Shown: piece after piece, positions 39,701 through 52,672 of the stretch
Layout of the letters: every line of letters starts with the position of its first letter
Position numbering within the stretch: the stretch's first letter is position 1
Assembly (NCBI RefSeq): GCF_022539315.1
Contig: NC_066343.1
Span: forward strand, 39,010,706 to 39,074,705
Origin: Serinus canaria
Taxonomy: Eukaryota; Chordata; Aves; Passeriformes; Fringillidae
Direction of reading: 5' to 3'
Length of the DNA stretch: 64,000 bases
The notes under the pieces: model-generated
What the model saw: only the letters and a program-made list of their open reading frames with translations
Database searches by the model: none
What the model was told of the DNA's origin: nothing
Position numbers and translations under genes: made by a program

Positions 39701-42700
39701 CTGGTACATGGATTGCCTTGTTAAGAGAAATTCACTGTGTTTCTAAATCCCAACAGAAGCCTGAGAATCCCATAAGTTGGGCTGGGCTCTCCTCCAAAGC
39801 TGCAGTTCTGACTTGGGCTATGCTCTCACCATGCACCAGGAAAAGTAAAAAGTTTCCCCTAATGGCATCCATTGTCCTGTGGGAAAAAGAAGGGCAGTAA
39901 AAAGAATGCATGATGCTAGATGGAACACATTAGTACAGCATCATATGACATCGACTGCTCTGCAAGACTTTTCAGAATAAGATTAACAAAGTGTACCCAT
40001 TAGAAGATGGGTCCTTTGTTTTTTGTGTTTCCTTTCCTGAATTTTTAAGACAGAGTAATTTAATTGCTCAATATATACGAATCTACTTTGTTTGGTTGGG
40101 GGTTTTTTGTGGGTTGGTAAGTTTACGCATTTTGCCAAGTAATAGTGATGAAATGGTATATCAACATCTAATAATTCCTTCATCTAAGAATCCTGCAAGT
40201 CAATGAACATACTTCCTTTAAACATGCCCTGAAGAACTCATTTTTGAGTTAAATATCATCCATCTTCTCTGCCACTTGGACTATATAATGCTAAAATAAA
40301 GTTATGCAAGAGCTTTCAAAGGTACCTTCCTCATCCTGTGCTCAGTTATCAAACAACAGTAATCCTGTCAAGATTAAATCGAGATAGGGAAATCACATAA
40401 GAGCAGATATTGAGGAAAATGGACAGTGAAACACAAAGTGTGAAGAGTTTCATATTTAAAGAAAAGAAACAGAATAACCAGTTGCACTAGCTAAGAATCA
40501 GGCTATCAAAAAAAAAAAAAAAAAAAAAAACCAAAAAACAAAAAAAAAACCACCAAAACCCCAAACCTGACAAATACTGCCAAAACGCAGGTCCATCACT
40601 TAAACACATGTCCATCACTTAAACACACATATCACCAATCCAAATCTGATACTGTAATTTTAATCACATAAATATTTAACCAGAACCACTCACTACAAGA
40701 AACTCCAGAACTTGACATAACTTACAATGTTGCACAAAAATTTGCTAGTGTATTACATCCTTTGTTAAGCCTCAGTGTAAAATAGTTCAGCTCTGCTAAA
40801 GCCAATGATGCTTCACAATTTACATCAGACACAAATTTTAGTATGAGCACACAATCTGTATAAAAAGATTGGTATTGGTCCATCAGGGACCAAACAAATT
40901 ATATTTGGGAAGTAGTAGTATGAGTTTGTGGTGTCTTCTTTCCTTCTCTTATTGCATCTCTTAGAAGAAAACCTAGGTGGGGGAGAGCAAGGCATTCTTT
41001 ACTTTGAGCTGGTACTGGTTTCTCTAAGATAAATGATTTATAATTCCAGTTTCTAGCTGAAAGAACCAAAAGAAACCATCACTTTTCCACAACCATACTG
41101 GCTGGGACCCAGAAGAACTTTTGTCCAAGTGCAACTAATTCAATAACTCCTCAGCAATACACTTGCAAAAGCACTCTCAGTACAGATCACAACAGTAAAG
41201 AAAAATTCACTTGGAAATCCGTGAAGAAAGAGTGGACAGACATAATTTACCACAAGCAGGTCACATCCTCTTACACTTCCCTATTCACTTAACAAGTCTG
41301 TTTCAAGCTAAACCTTTGCAGCTATGTCACAGCAGTGAGAAAGAAAAAAGTAGAATGATGTAGTTGTACCCTATAAGAGAAATTGCTCTTCTGTTTAATT
41401 TAGAGGGAGATCTGAAATAAAACCTCTCCCTTACTGAAGTCTATTTTTACCTTCTTCACAACGACTTTACCTTAATGTTACTTATCATCAAACATTAATA
41501 CTCTAAAAGCTTTGACTTGGAGTGGGCGACACGGAGAAATGTAATTTGCCTGCCTGCCTGCCCTTAAGAATATCAACCCTATTCTTTAACGGAACATTTT
41601 TACTGTAGCACAAGAGAAAAACATACTGACTCACAGCTGGCTGAAGTCACGTGAAGAGCTTGGAAGCTCCCACTGCACACCACAGCACTGTTGCACTGCC
41701 AGAACCTGGCTGGATAGCACCAGACAGACCACATATATCAGTTCACAAATACTGGCTGCCACGTCTAAATCAAGCCCTTAGCTGCTTACAAAGCTATTTG
41801 CTTGATTATACTGTAGCATTCTGCATCTCCTTCAATGAGTAATCAGTAAACAACAATTGTCTTCAGACCCTTAATTTAATCTTACCATTGTCAACTACTG
41901 AATAATTCTAATGAAGGGATTCAGAGTCACACACCTAGGTTGCACATTGCAACCTACAACAGCATGTTCGTCTCACCACACTTCAGCAGCTACTGAATAA
42001 TGTCACACACTCACAGTTCACCACTGTCACAACATTTTGGAAACAATAATTTAAAATCCTTATATATAAGAGTAAACTCCTCCAAGTAAGATTTCCTTTG
42101 AGAGATGGTGGTCTTCGCTTATGCTCATTATAAAAATTAAAAATACAGATTATGTTTCACATCAGTGAAGCAACTTCTGAACTGCAAAAGCATGAAGAGA
42201 AAGTGGGTTCTGGTGTTTAAAGCCCTCTAGATTATTTAATGTTCCTTAGTAATTTCAAAAATGGATTCCATGCCAACTTTCAAATCTTTTCCTTAACCTG
42301 AATATAAAAGGCCAGCAGAAATATGCTTTCCTAACTTACTTACTCTGTTTCCTCCTGCTTAATGTATGTTAAGGTATACTACTCCATCTGGAGCTATAAG
42401 GACATGTTGGAAAAAAACTAGCACATGCTAGGCTTAACAACATAGATGCAAGCAAATAACACTGTAGTGCAGCTCCAGAAGTATTTCTGTTGCCAAAAAA
42501 CTCCCTTTATGGGAAACATATTTTCTTAACATTCCAAAAAATAAAACAATTATATGTCTAGCTCTAGTTAATACAAAAAAAGATTTTAAAGTTAATAAAC
42601 ACTCACTGGTGAAATGAACTGAACTCTGAACTATAGAAAAACTTTATATTCCAAGTTGTTTTTTTCACTAAGTCTTTAGGGGACAAAGGCAGCACACTTC

Positions 42701-45700
42701 AGACATTGAACTGTCAGTAGATTAATTACCATTTAATGACAGGTCACATATGTCCCTAGTCTAGACTACTGTGAGAGCTGTATGTTAATACTGAGAATTA
42801 AACATTGCAATCTTCCCTGGTGCCATATCTACTTACAAATTCAAATGTAATACCAAGTTCTTTAAAAGGTGGGCTAAAACTCAGAGGCATTTTCAACAAA
42901 TGCAGACTGATTCATTATTACACATTAAGATCACATAAAATTTGTAAACTTGATACAATACTTAATGAAACCTGGCATATTGAACGGGGTTACATTTGTA
43001 GCCCCTCTGAAACCAAGTTTAAAATAATGCTGAAGTGCCACAAACTCTCAATGGAAAATGAAGCACAGAGCTACACAAGTTGCATATCAGGAATGTAAAG
43101 TTTCAGACAGATGTAGGCATCAATCCTATAATCTCTGCACAATCAAGAAATCTTCCTGCATAGGACTAACCTTCCTCTGGGAAGGAAATGCCTAACAAGC
43201 AATGAATGTGATACAGACACCCAAATCCAGCAAATATTCTACAAATACACAAGCTTACTCCAATTATTTTATTCTATTTTGCTTCCTCCATCTGGTACCA
43301 TAAGTACGAGATTTAATGAGGAAAATTTTCAGGAAACAGAAACTCTACTGCTAGAGGAGCATGCCATATAACTCAGGAAAGATGCAGTGCGTCAAGACTA
43401 TCCACGGTGGACCTACATAACATTCAGAAATTGTACCAGTGCTTGACTCCTCCTTTGGCTGCCCAGTGTCTCCTGACAAATTCTGAGCAAGTGCTGCAGT
43501 GGTTTTTAGAGTTTTTTTCCTTGTTTTGTTTTGGTTTTTTGTTTGTTTGTTTTAAACCATGAATCACCCTGAGTTTCAAAGAGTGAAAAACTGGTTGCCA
43601 CTATCACAGGTTCCCTAAGGCTTTTTCCTCACATTTAGAGTATTTAACCACAAGTCACAGAAGAGTTCAGGAAATAGCTCTCCACGTGCCAGTACAGCAG
43701 CTCTGGAGACAACATAATTATCTCTGGGATCTTTCTTTACAGACACAGGCAGGCACATTTTTTCAGCAAATCCTGCACTACACACATCCCATACTCAGGT
43801 CATGCATTGTTCAGGACAAACTGGAACTCAACATCTCACAGGCCGTGTCAGAGATCAGTTAATTTCAAGAATTCCCTGTTCTTGATGTGTGGCTGTGTCA
43901 ACTGCCAGGAGGCAACAGGGCCCAGACATTCTGTGCCACAACAGTATACTATTATCCAATTAGTAGCACATAGCTGCCACTGCAAATTGATTCTCCAAAG
44001 CCATCATCTTGAACAATTAGTGCCAACCCACCAGTTTAAAGCAGAAGAAAGCAGGAATTCAGTGGAGATACCAATCTTGTTTTGGCACTCCAGGAGCAAA
44101 TCTGTGCTCTTGCTAATGACTACAACTGCCTGGAAAATGGTAAGTCCATGACTGGAAAATGGGAAGTTTACAGCCAACCTCAGCTGCCGCTTCACAGCAT
44201 GAAGGCAAAAGTAAAAATAAATGAATATGCCTGGAATGCAAAGTTTAAAGAAAGTTACTGTAAGACAGGGAAAATGAAACATCATATACCCTTGGTCTTA
44301 AGTTTTCAGTTTCACTTCAAGGTGATTGCTTTATTCTCTTCAGAGAGCAGACTACCAAATCAAGCAAACTCTCAAGACATTTCATGCAGCTTTCAGATTT
44401 AAGATTTATGCTCTTGACAAGCTCCATCTTCAGAATTACTTTCCCCCAAATGCATGCAGAGCTTATTTAAGTATTTTCTCCATTTAGAGACCCCAAGTTT
44501 GTACATTTGATGTTGCATCAAGACATAAATTTTTGATGTTTTTCCAGGAATACATGACAGCTACAGACTTGTTTTTCCTTAGCAAAGATATTTTGGAAAT
44601 GTTGATACTCCTTTTTATTGTCAGAAGACCAAACAATGACCTATTATTCTAAAAGATATATCCAAATCTCTGACCTTATACTTATCTTCAAAACACATTT
44701 TCATCCCCCGTGTATGAAATAATCTATGCAGATTGCTAGGATGAGGCTTAAACTCCCATACAGACCCTTTATAATACATATGCTAAAAATCACACAGTAA
44801 ATTAACACACAAAAGGAAAGTAGTGAAGGTGGCTTTCCATTGTTTCTCAACAGAAAGCAGCCATAAGACTAATCTTTATTATTGTTGTTGTCAATGATGC
44901 TATTATTTCCTTGTAAGGATGAAAGAACATCTCAAAGGAATGAATAAATACAAATATAAGTGACACTTCTTTCTCCTGCAGAACCACCTAGTTTTTAAAA
45001 AGTAGTAATGCAAATACTCTCTTTTCAGCACTTGCATACATGATCTCTATAGCTGTCACTGGCCTTGATGCAAATGAAAATGGAAAAACATCCAATCCAC
45101 AAGAGCACAGTAAGATTTCAGACAGCCATTCCTTACATGCATCTTTTTAAGTCCCTCAGTGAATTAAAACATTAAAGCTTCTTGGTTGCTGTCAAAACCT
45201 TGGAATTCTCTTTCTTTTAGGTGCCCATACTCAGTGACTTTCTGGAAGAGATGTCTTAGGCAGCTGCACATCCTTTGGAATTAGATAGTACTTCTGATAA
45301 ATAGCAGTATTCCCCACAACAGTTTTTTCCTGTCTCTGGGTTCTGACATATTCAGTATTCCTTGACTCTTTCAGTCAACATAAGACATTCCTTCCAAAAT
45401 CTCCTTTAAAGTCAGTCTTCTCCCACATATACAATTCCCACTGTTTGACATTAATATTTGGCTTTATTCAGTTTAAAATTACTGGCTATTAGAATATCAA
45501 ATACTCCAATCAGTCTGCTCTGGATCATTGGATCATCAAGACAGATATCTGCAACTGCTGCCCTGTTTAATGTCTCATTCACTGCATGCAGTGCACTTCA
45601 TGCCAGACACAGATCAAAAGGCAGTACTTCCAAAGGATGGAGCGAAAATTAAAGCCCTCTATCCAGGAAAATCCATCTATATCTTGTTAATACATTACAT

Positions 45701-48700
45701 TTGCTGAACAATTTGACTCCTGACATCTCAAAACATAGTCTCTTTTCCATTAGCCAGCAAAAAGTTTTTCTTCTGTTTTTATTTAAGTCCTGAGAGCCTA
45801 CATGTGATCATAACCTCTACCTCTTTTCCGTGTAATTATTACATAGAGAACCCAACAAGTAGATGTTTTCCCACTCTGCAGATGATACCATCTGCTGCTA
45901 TGGCTCACAACTGGTTTCCTAGACTCCCTTCCAAGACCTGTGAAACATCCTCTGCAGCCCTAATCACAGATCTGTGTCTTCTCCAAGACATTCTTGTCTA
46001 CTGATGTTGTCTATTAATGAAAAACATACATGAATAGAACTTCGCATTATGTTACTGAAGCATTCCAAAAGGGTTATGGGTTGTCCTTTTCCACGTTTAC
46101 TTCATGCTGTCTAGGACCAGGAGAGGTTGCCACTTTCAATATGATGACACCAATCTTACTGCTTAAATTTAGTCTATGCATTTTTCAGAGAACGTTTCAA
46201 CATCATTTTTTGATGCATCCTCCAGATGCACCTTTCAGATGCATTCTTCACTGTTTCACATTTCCGTGCTCTTCACAGTTTCCTATTTCACTTTAGCACA
46301 TTTATTTACATTATAGTATAGTCCACTTTTCATTGTAGCTGGCCAAGCTTTTGAATTCACAGCTTCTTCTATTAGCATTATTCCACTTGAGGAATCCTGT
46401 TCCTCATTTAATATAAGTAGTTTCTTACTTGCACTGCATATATTAGCATAATGATGTGTTTATTATGCACAATTTTCAGAATCCAGAATATTTCTAATAC
46501 TTGTGCTGACTGCCACATTGCTGCTACTGTTTCCTTTCCTCATTCCTGTAATAGGCCAGTTTGATTTTGAGCAAATTCTCTGTCACAATGGTACACCCAG
46601 ACAACCATCCTGTGACTTTGAGTTTTCTTTTAGTATTTCTGTTTGTTCTGCTATGTGATATATGCAATGCTCCTTCTAGACTGTGATCAGCTTGTACTCA
46701 TAAAGCCTGTTCATGGCTGTTATTTGTTGTTATACTTTTGAAGTAAGGAAAATACACTATTTCGTAAGCATTTATTTTAATTATATATTACGTATTATGT
46801 ATTACATATTACACATTATAGTTTCAAACCTTAAATCACCTGAGGGAATGGCCTGAAGCTGTGTCAGGGCAGGTTTAGGTTGGATATTAGGAAAGGATTT
46901 TTCACCCAGAGGTTGGTTGGGTGCTGGAACAGGCTCCCCAGTGAAATGGTCACAGCTCCAGCCTGATGGAGTTCAAGAAGCATTTGGACAATGCTCTCAG
47001 GCACAGGGTGTGACTCTTGGGGATGGTGCTCTGTGCAGGGCCAGGAGCTGGACTCAGTGATCATTGAGGGTCCCTTCCAACTCAGCATATTCTGTGACTC
47101 TGTAATATGTGCACAACAGAGTCTTAAAAAGATGCTTACTTACTACTTTCAAGTTCTAAACTTAAAACTCTTCAAACATATGCTTATACACATGACATAG
47201 TTAGACCCACAGAGTCAACAAAACTGCTCCCAGCTGGAGGGTACAGTACATAAGTTTACCAGGTCACTGTATGCATAATGTGTTCCAAAACCTCTTTCTA
47301 AAAATTAGAAGAGGCAAGACTGGAGAGGAGAATAGGAGATTAATAGGCAGTAGATTATTCACCTACCTAGTGAGCGAGGAAGAGGGAAAAAAAAAAAAAA
47401 AAGATATCTTTTTATGAGGTTGCAAACTACACATTTGGAGGAAATGCTGTAAATAATGCTCCAGTGGCATCTGGGGCACCAGATTCAATTTCTCCATTTC
47501 CCTAAGGAAACATGATTCCAGTCTCTCAGAAGATACCATATTTACAAAGCCATCTGAAAGAGAGCAATCTCCACCTTACCTGTTTGTGCTGTTCTCATTT
47601 TGGCTGTAATTTAACACTCAGTGAAGCAGGAGCAGGACTCAGCTGCCGCACTACACGAATAAGCATCACAGCTCCTTAGCTAAACAGACTGTCCTGCTCT
47701 TTGACCCAAAAGCACATTTGAATGTTCTATGCCAAAGAAGGCAACTCAGACAGGGAGAACCAAGGCAAGCCCACATCTGTGCACCATACAGGACCAGCAG
47801 TTAAGATGCTCACATGGTTCAGACCTTGGTTCAGACTTCAGACCTATGCTCTGCTTCTAGCAGAGCAGCTCTTCACATGCCTGCTGAAATGGTTCACCTA
47901 GGACCACAAAATCAGTTTATCCCTCACTATATCCCAGCTTGCTAAAAGGAAGGTCTTGCTCTTGTCCCTCACCCCAGTGAACGAAGTCCCCAGTATTTTC
48001 TTAATAGTCAGTGGGGATGGAAGGGGATAACTGCATGGGGTAAAATGCAGTGAGAACTTAATTTAGCCTACTGAATCACTTCCTGGAAGAAGCATATTCT
48101 CCGTTGAGAGTGGCCCATTGAGTTAAGTGCCTTAGCTACACGGGTAGTAGGGAGTTGCCAGATTTTAATGCTGAGGCCTGAGACAGTCCCAGACATGATT
48201 AGTAGGTCCAGTGCACGACATCCAGAGCACATGTTGTGGGAAGGTCTTCCAGTCCATGCCCAGTAAGTCTGACATGCCCAGTATGTGCACATGATTTATC
48301 CGCATATGCTTGCCGTGCCTGTCTGGCATTCAGAAAACCAGACGGTTGTTGCAAAAGAATGGGAAGTCACACCCTATATGCTCTTCACATGAATCTTATT
48401 GCGCAATGTGGGGTAGCCATGCTCCACAAGATACCTGCTGAACACAGCCTTACTTAGTTTTACAGGCATGGTTAGGAAATTAAAAAGGTAAAACTAATTT
48501 CATTTACATCTAAAACTGAAAGATTTCTTTTGGCTCACCTGTCAAACCAAGAAGAAAAAGACGTAACTTTCCCAGCCTCAACCACAGATCTCTGGACAGA
48601 TCCTTTCATAAGAAGCTCAGAAGTGTTACCATTTCACCATTGTCTGTTTCAGCAATAGATTGACTTTGATTAATTCATTGCCTTCCTTTTATTTATACAT

Positions 48701-51700
48701 TAAACAACTGTATACAAAGAACCATATATCCTCTACGAATATATAGCAGGAGCTGCAACTTATTTTTTGCACAAGGAGGTTCATTCTAAAGCAAAATTAT
48801 CTAAAATGTTGTAAAACACTCCTGCCTGAAATACTCAATCTTAGCTTCCCCTTACCTCAACATATTTAATATTCGTACAGAATAAAAACACATGAAAGGC
48901 AAAAACCTGCAAGTCAAAAACTCATCAAGTAATCAAGCAACAAGCCCCATTACTTCCAAACTTTAAAAAGGCAGGAAAATGCCTGAATGAAGGTTCCTTT
49001 CATCCTTCACATACATACTCTAAACTATGCTGTTGAAACACTAACTCTATTTATTTTTGTCACTGACTTTACATAGGCCAGAATCCCAGCCTCAGCTTCC
49101 CCCTGAAATAAAAAGCATCTAACTACCTTGCAAAATCAGGACTAGCTCGCTTTAGCAAAGTTAAGTTCAAGTTACACATCAACTCGAAGATTACAATCTC
49201 TCAAAGTGCCTCTGAAAATACCTTGGACACCTTTGGCCTGCTTCCTTCCATTTTATCTTACTGCTGAAGAAAAAAAAAAAAAAATCTCATTACTTCAGGC
49301 CTTATCTAGGAAAAAAAGAATATTGACCTGAAACTTGATCTCCAAGAATTTATCCAAATTTATCCTAACAATGAAAACTCAACACAGAAACATACATAGC
49401 TGAATTGATATTAAAAATATTTAAGTTCCAGCTATAGCCTCTGCCATGATCAACACTCAGTGCAGGTAATTTTCTTAGAAGAAAGTAATGAGAAAATAAA
49501 TCTGAACTTCCATGGTGTGGCTCCTTTCCAGTAGGCCCACTACAATTGTGCAATATGATCATGAGATGATTGTGGAGTGCAGCATTTGCATGAAGGAAGC
49601 AGGGCCACAAGTGAGACTGAAATCTCACTTGGAGAGATAACTTTAGCCTCTTCAAGGATCTTCTTGGACGAATCCCATGGGAACAGGCCCTGCAGAGAAT
49701 AGGGGTTCAAGAGAGCTGATCAATAAATATTCAAGCATCACCTCCGCCAGGCTCAAAACCAGTACATCCTGATGAGTAAGAAATGGAGCAAAGAGGGCAA
49801 GAGAGCTGCATGGATGAGCAAAAAACTTCTGTCAAAAGTGAGGCACAAGCAGGAGATACACAGGAAGTGAAAGCAGCAACAGGACACTTGGAACAAATCA
49901 AAAGATACTGTCCTGATGGGATGCATTCATAAAGAGCTGAGGAGAAGCTGGCAGAAACCATAGTGGGGCTGCTTGCAGTTGTCTTGGAACAGTCATGGAG
50001 ATGAAGAGAGGTGTCTGAGGACTGGAAGGAAGTAAATGTCACCTCAGTCTTCAAAATGGGCAAGAAGGAAGACCCAGAGAACAACTGGCCAGCCAGCTCC
50101 ACCTTGATCCTTGGAAAGTGCCTCATTCTGGAGGCCATCTTTATCCACATGGATGCCAAGAAGGTTATCAGAATTAGATATCATGGATTCAGCAAAGGGG
50201 AATCGTGCTTGACCAACATGATTGCCTTCCCTGATGGGACAACTACCTGGATGGATGAGGGCTATTGTCTGCCTTGACTCCAGCAGGGCTTTAGATCCTG
50301 TCTTACATGATATCCCCATAGGCAAGTCTAGGAGGCATGAACTAAATGAGTGCACTAAGTGAGCTGGATTGAGAACTGGCTGAATGGCAGATCCCAAGGA
50401 GTTGCAAACAGTGCACAAGTTCTAGCTGGAGGCTTATCACAAGTAGTGTCCCCCAAGCGAGGGACACTGGGCCCAGTGTTGTTTCATTTGTTCAGCAGTG
50501 ATTTGAACAAAGAGACAGAGGCCTCCTCAGCAGGTCATGATGACACAAAGCTGGGAGCAGTAGCCAATACCCAGAGTGCAGCCTTGACAGGATGGAAAGA
50601 TGGGCAGAAAAGAACGGTCTGAAATTCAACAAAGGGAAAAGCAGGTTCCTGCACTGCAGAGGAAAAACCCCAAGCACCAGCACAGGCTGGGGGCTGACCT
50701 GGAAAGCAGCTCTCTGGAGAAGGACCTGAGGTTTCTGGTGGACAACAAGCTCTCCAGGAGCCAGCAGTGTGCCCTGGGGACCAAGAAGGCCAATGGTGTC
50801 CTGGGGTGCATTGGGAAGAGCATTGCCAGCAGCATAAGGGGGGTGATCCTGTCCTTCTACCCAGCCCTGGTGAGGCACTGTGTCCAGTTCTGGCTCCTCA
50901 GGACAGGAGTGGCATGGACCTGCTGGGAGAGACCAGCAGAGGACTATGAAGATGATTAAGGGCCTGGAGCATCTTCTATACGTGGAAAGGTGGAAGAAGC
51001 TGGGCTGCTCTGCCTTGAGAAGAGATCACTCAGAGGTGATCTTGCCAATGTATGGAAGTATCTGAAAGAACAATGTCAACGGGACAGAACTAGGCTGTCC
51101 TTGGTGGTGCTGAGCAATAGGACAAAGGTAGTGGGCAGAAACTGACGCACAGCAAGTTCCACCCAAACGTGAGGAAGAACTTCTTTACTGCGCAGGTGAC
51201 CCAGCATTGGAACAGATTGCCCAGAGAGCTTGTGGAACCTCCCTCACTGGAGATATTCTAGAACCATCTGGATACAATGCTGTGCCATGTGCTCTAGTAG
51301 GCCCTTCTTGAGCAGGGAGATTGGACCAGATGATCCCACCAGTGGTCCCTTTCAAACTGACCCATTCTGTGATCTTGTGATACTGTAATATTACAATTAA
51401 TAGTAGCTTTGTAAAAACACAGAAACTCCCTATGCCCATTTCAGGGCAGGCAGTAGTTTGGTTTGCCTTTTGCAGTTTCTGAAAATAAAGATTCACAATC
51501 AACCAGGAATTAAGATGCATCCCAATTATATATGATCATATATAATTTAACAGCAATGATGTACTACATACGTCTGGATGAAGAGATCTTCACAAACATA
51601 ACAGCATCCTGTAAAAAAGCATATTCACAATTCAAGCAGTAGAAGGTTTCAAACCTCTATGGATTTATCTCTCCATTTGAAATGCATGTAAATTAGTGAA

Positions 51701-52638
51701 TTTATACAATCTGCTTTGCTTTTTAAAGGGCAGTTTTTAAAGAGCAGTTTTTCAGAGGTAACAAGCTAAATATACATCTGACATCAACAACACATTGAAG
51801 CAGTTTTAGAATTCTTTGCTCCATTACCTCCTACATTTTTCCTGCTCAGGCAAGGATATCTGGATGACCACCTTAAGGGCCATACTCCTAGACACTTGGG
51901 TAGAGAGAGATGACAAACACGGGAGAAAGAATTGCAATCAAAAAAAAAAAAAAAGGGAGATAGGGGATCCCTCTTTACTTAAAAATGAAAACCAAAATGG
52001 AGAAATCAGGTCCATGTTCAGTTATGTAAATTTTTTTGCTCTACAGTGATTAGGGATCCAGAATATTGCTAAGCTACTTTCTCTGTTACACTTGTCAGCA
52101 TAAAAATAATGGAGAAAAAATAGAACCTGAGGAATCTGGAAAATGCCATGCTAAAGATATCACAGGCTGCACTGCCAAGCCCTATTTTCTCATCAGTATG
52201 GAAAAAAAATCGAAGTTTCTTGAAAGCAAGGTGTTCATGAACAAATCTTTCTTTTCAGTATAGACATCCCAAACCTTTTTCAAAATTCTTGAGTGACCAA
52301 AGATATTGAGGGAGAGACAGTGCTCCTGCCACCCTGCCCTACACTAATTGCCTTCTGAAGGATGATGCTCTCTCCCAGCCTCATGAGATGTTTTGTCTCT
52401 GCCTGATTGAGACAGCTTCAGTGGAAACCCTCAGGAGCCCCATCAGACCTCACAAACCAGAAGGGCAATGTCTAGAACAAGACATACAAAAGGTTCCTTG
52501 GGAGCAAAAAAAAAAAAACAAGTACAAAATTCAGTGCTTTGTGATCCTGGAGTATTTTTAGAGCCTAAAAATTACAAAACTGATTTCCACAGTGCTTACT
52601 TTAAACTCACCTTAACCAATTACCCAGATCTCTAAAGG

Positions 52639-52672
<34 letters not shown>

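Noticed and set aside
40508..40530. Long A tracts (also at 52643-52670 and 51940-51954) as possible processed-pseudogene tails
   Set aside because: No upstream sequence resembling a gene body or target-site duplication was seen; treated as homopolymers.
50044..50878. Minus-strand ORFs of 124 and 128 codons
   Set aside because: They are antisense to the CR1 reverse transcriptase relic on the plus strand.
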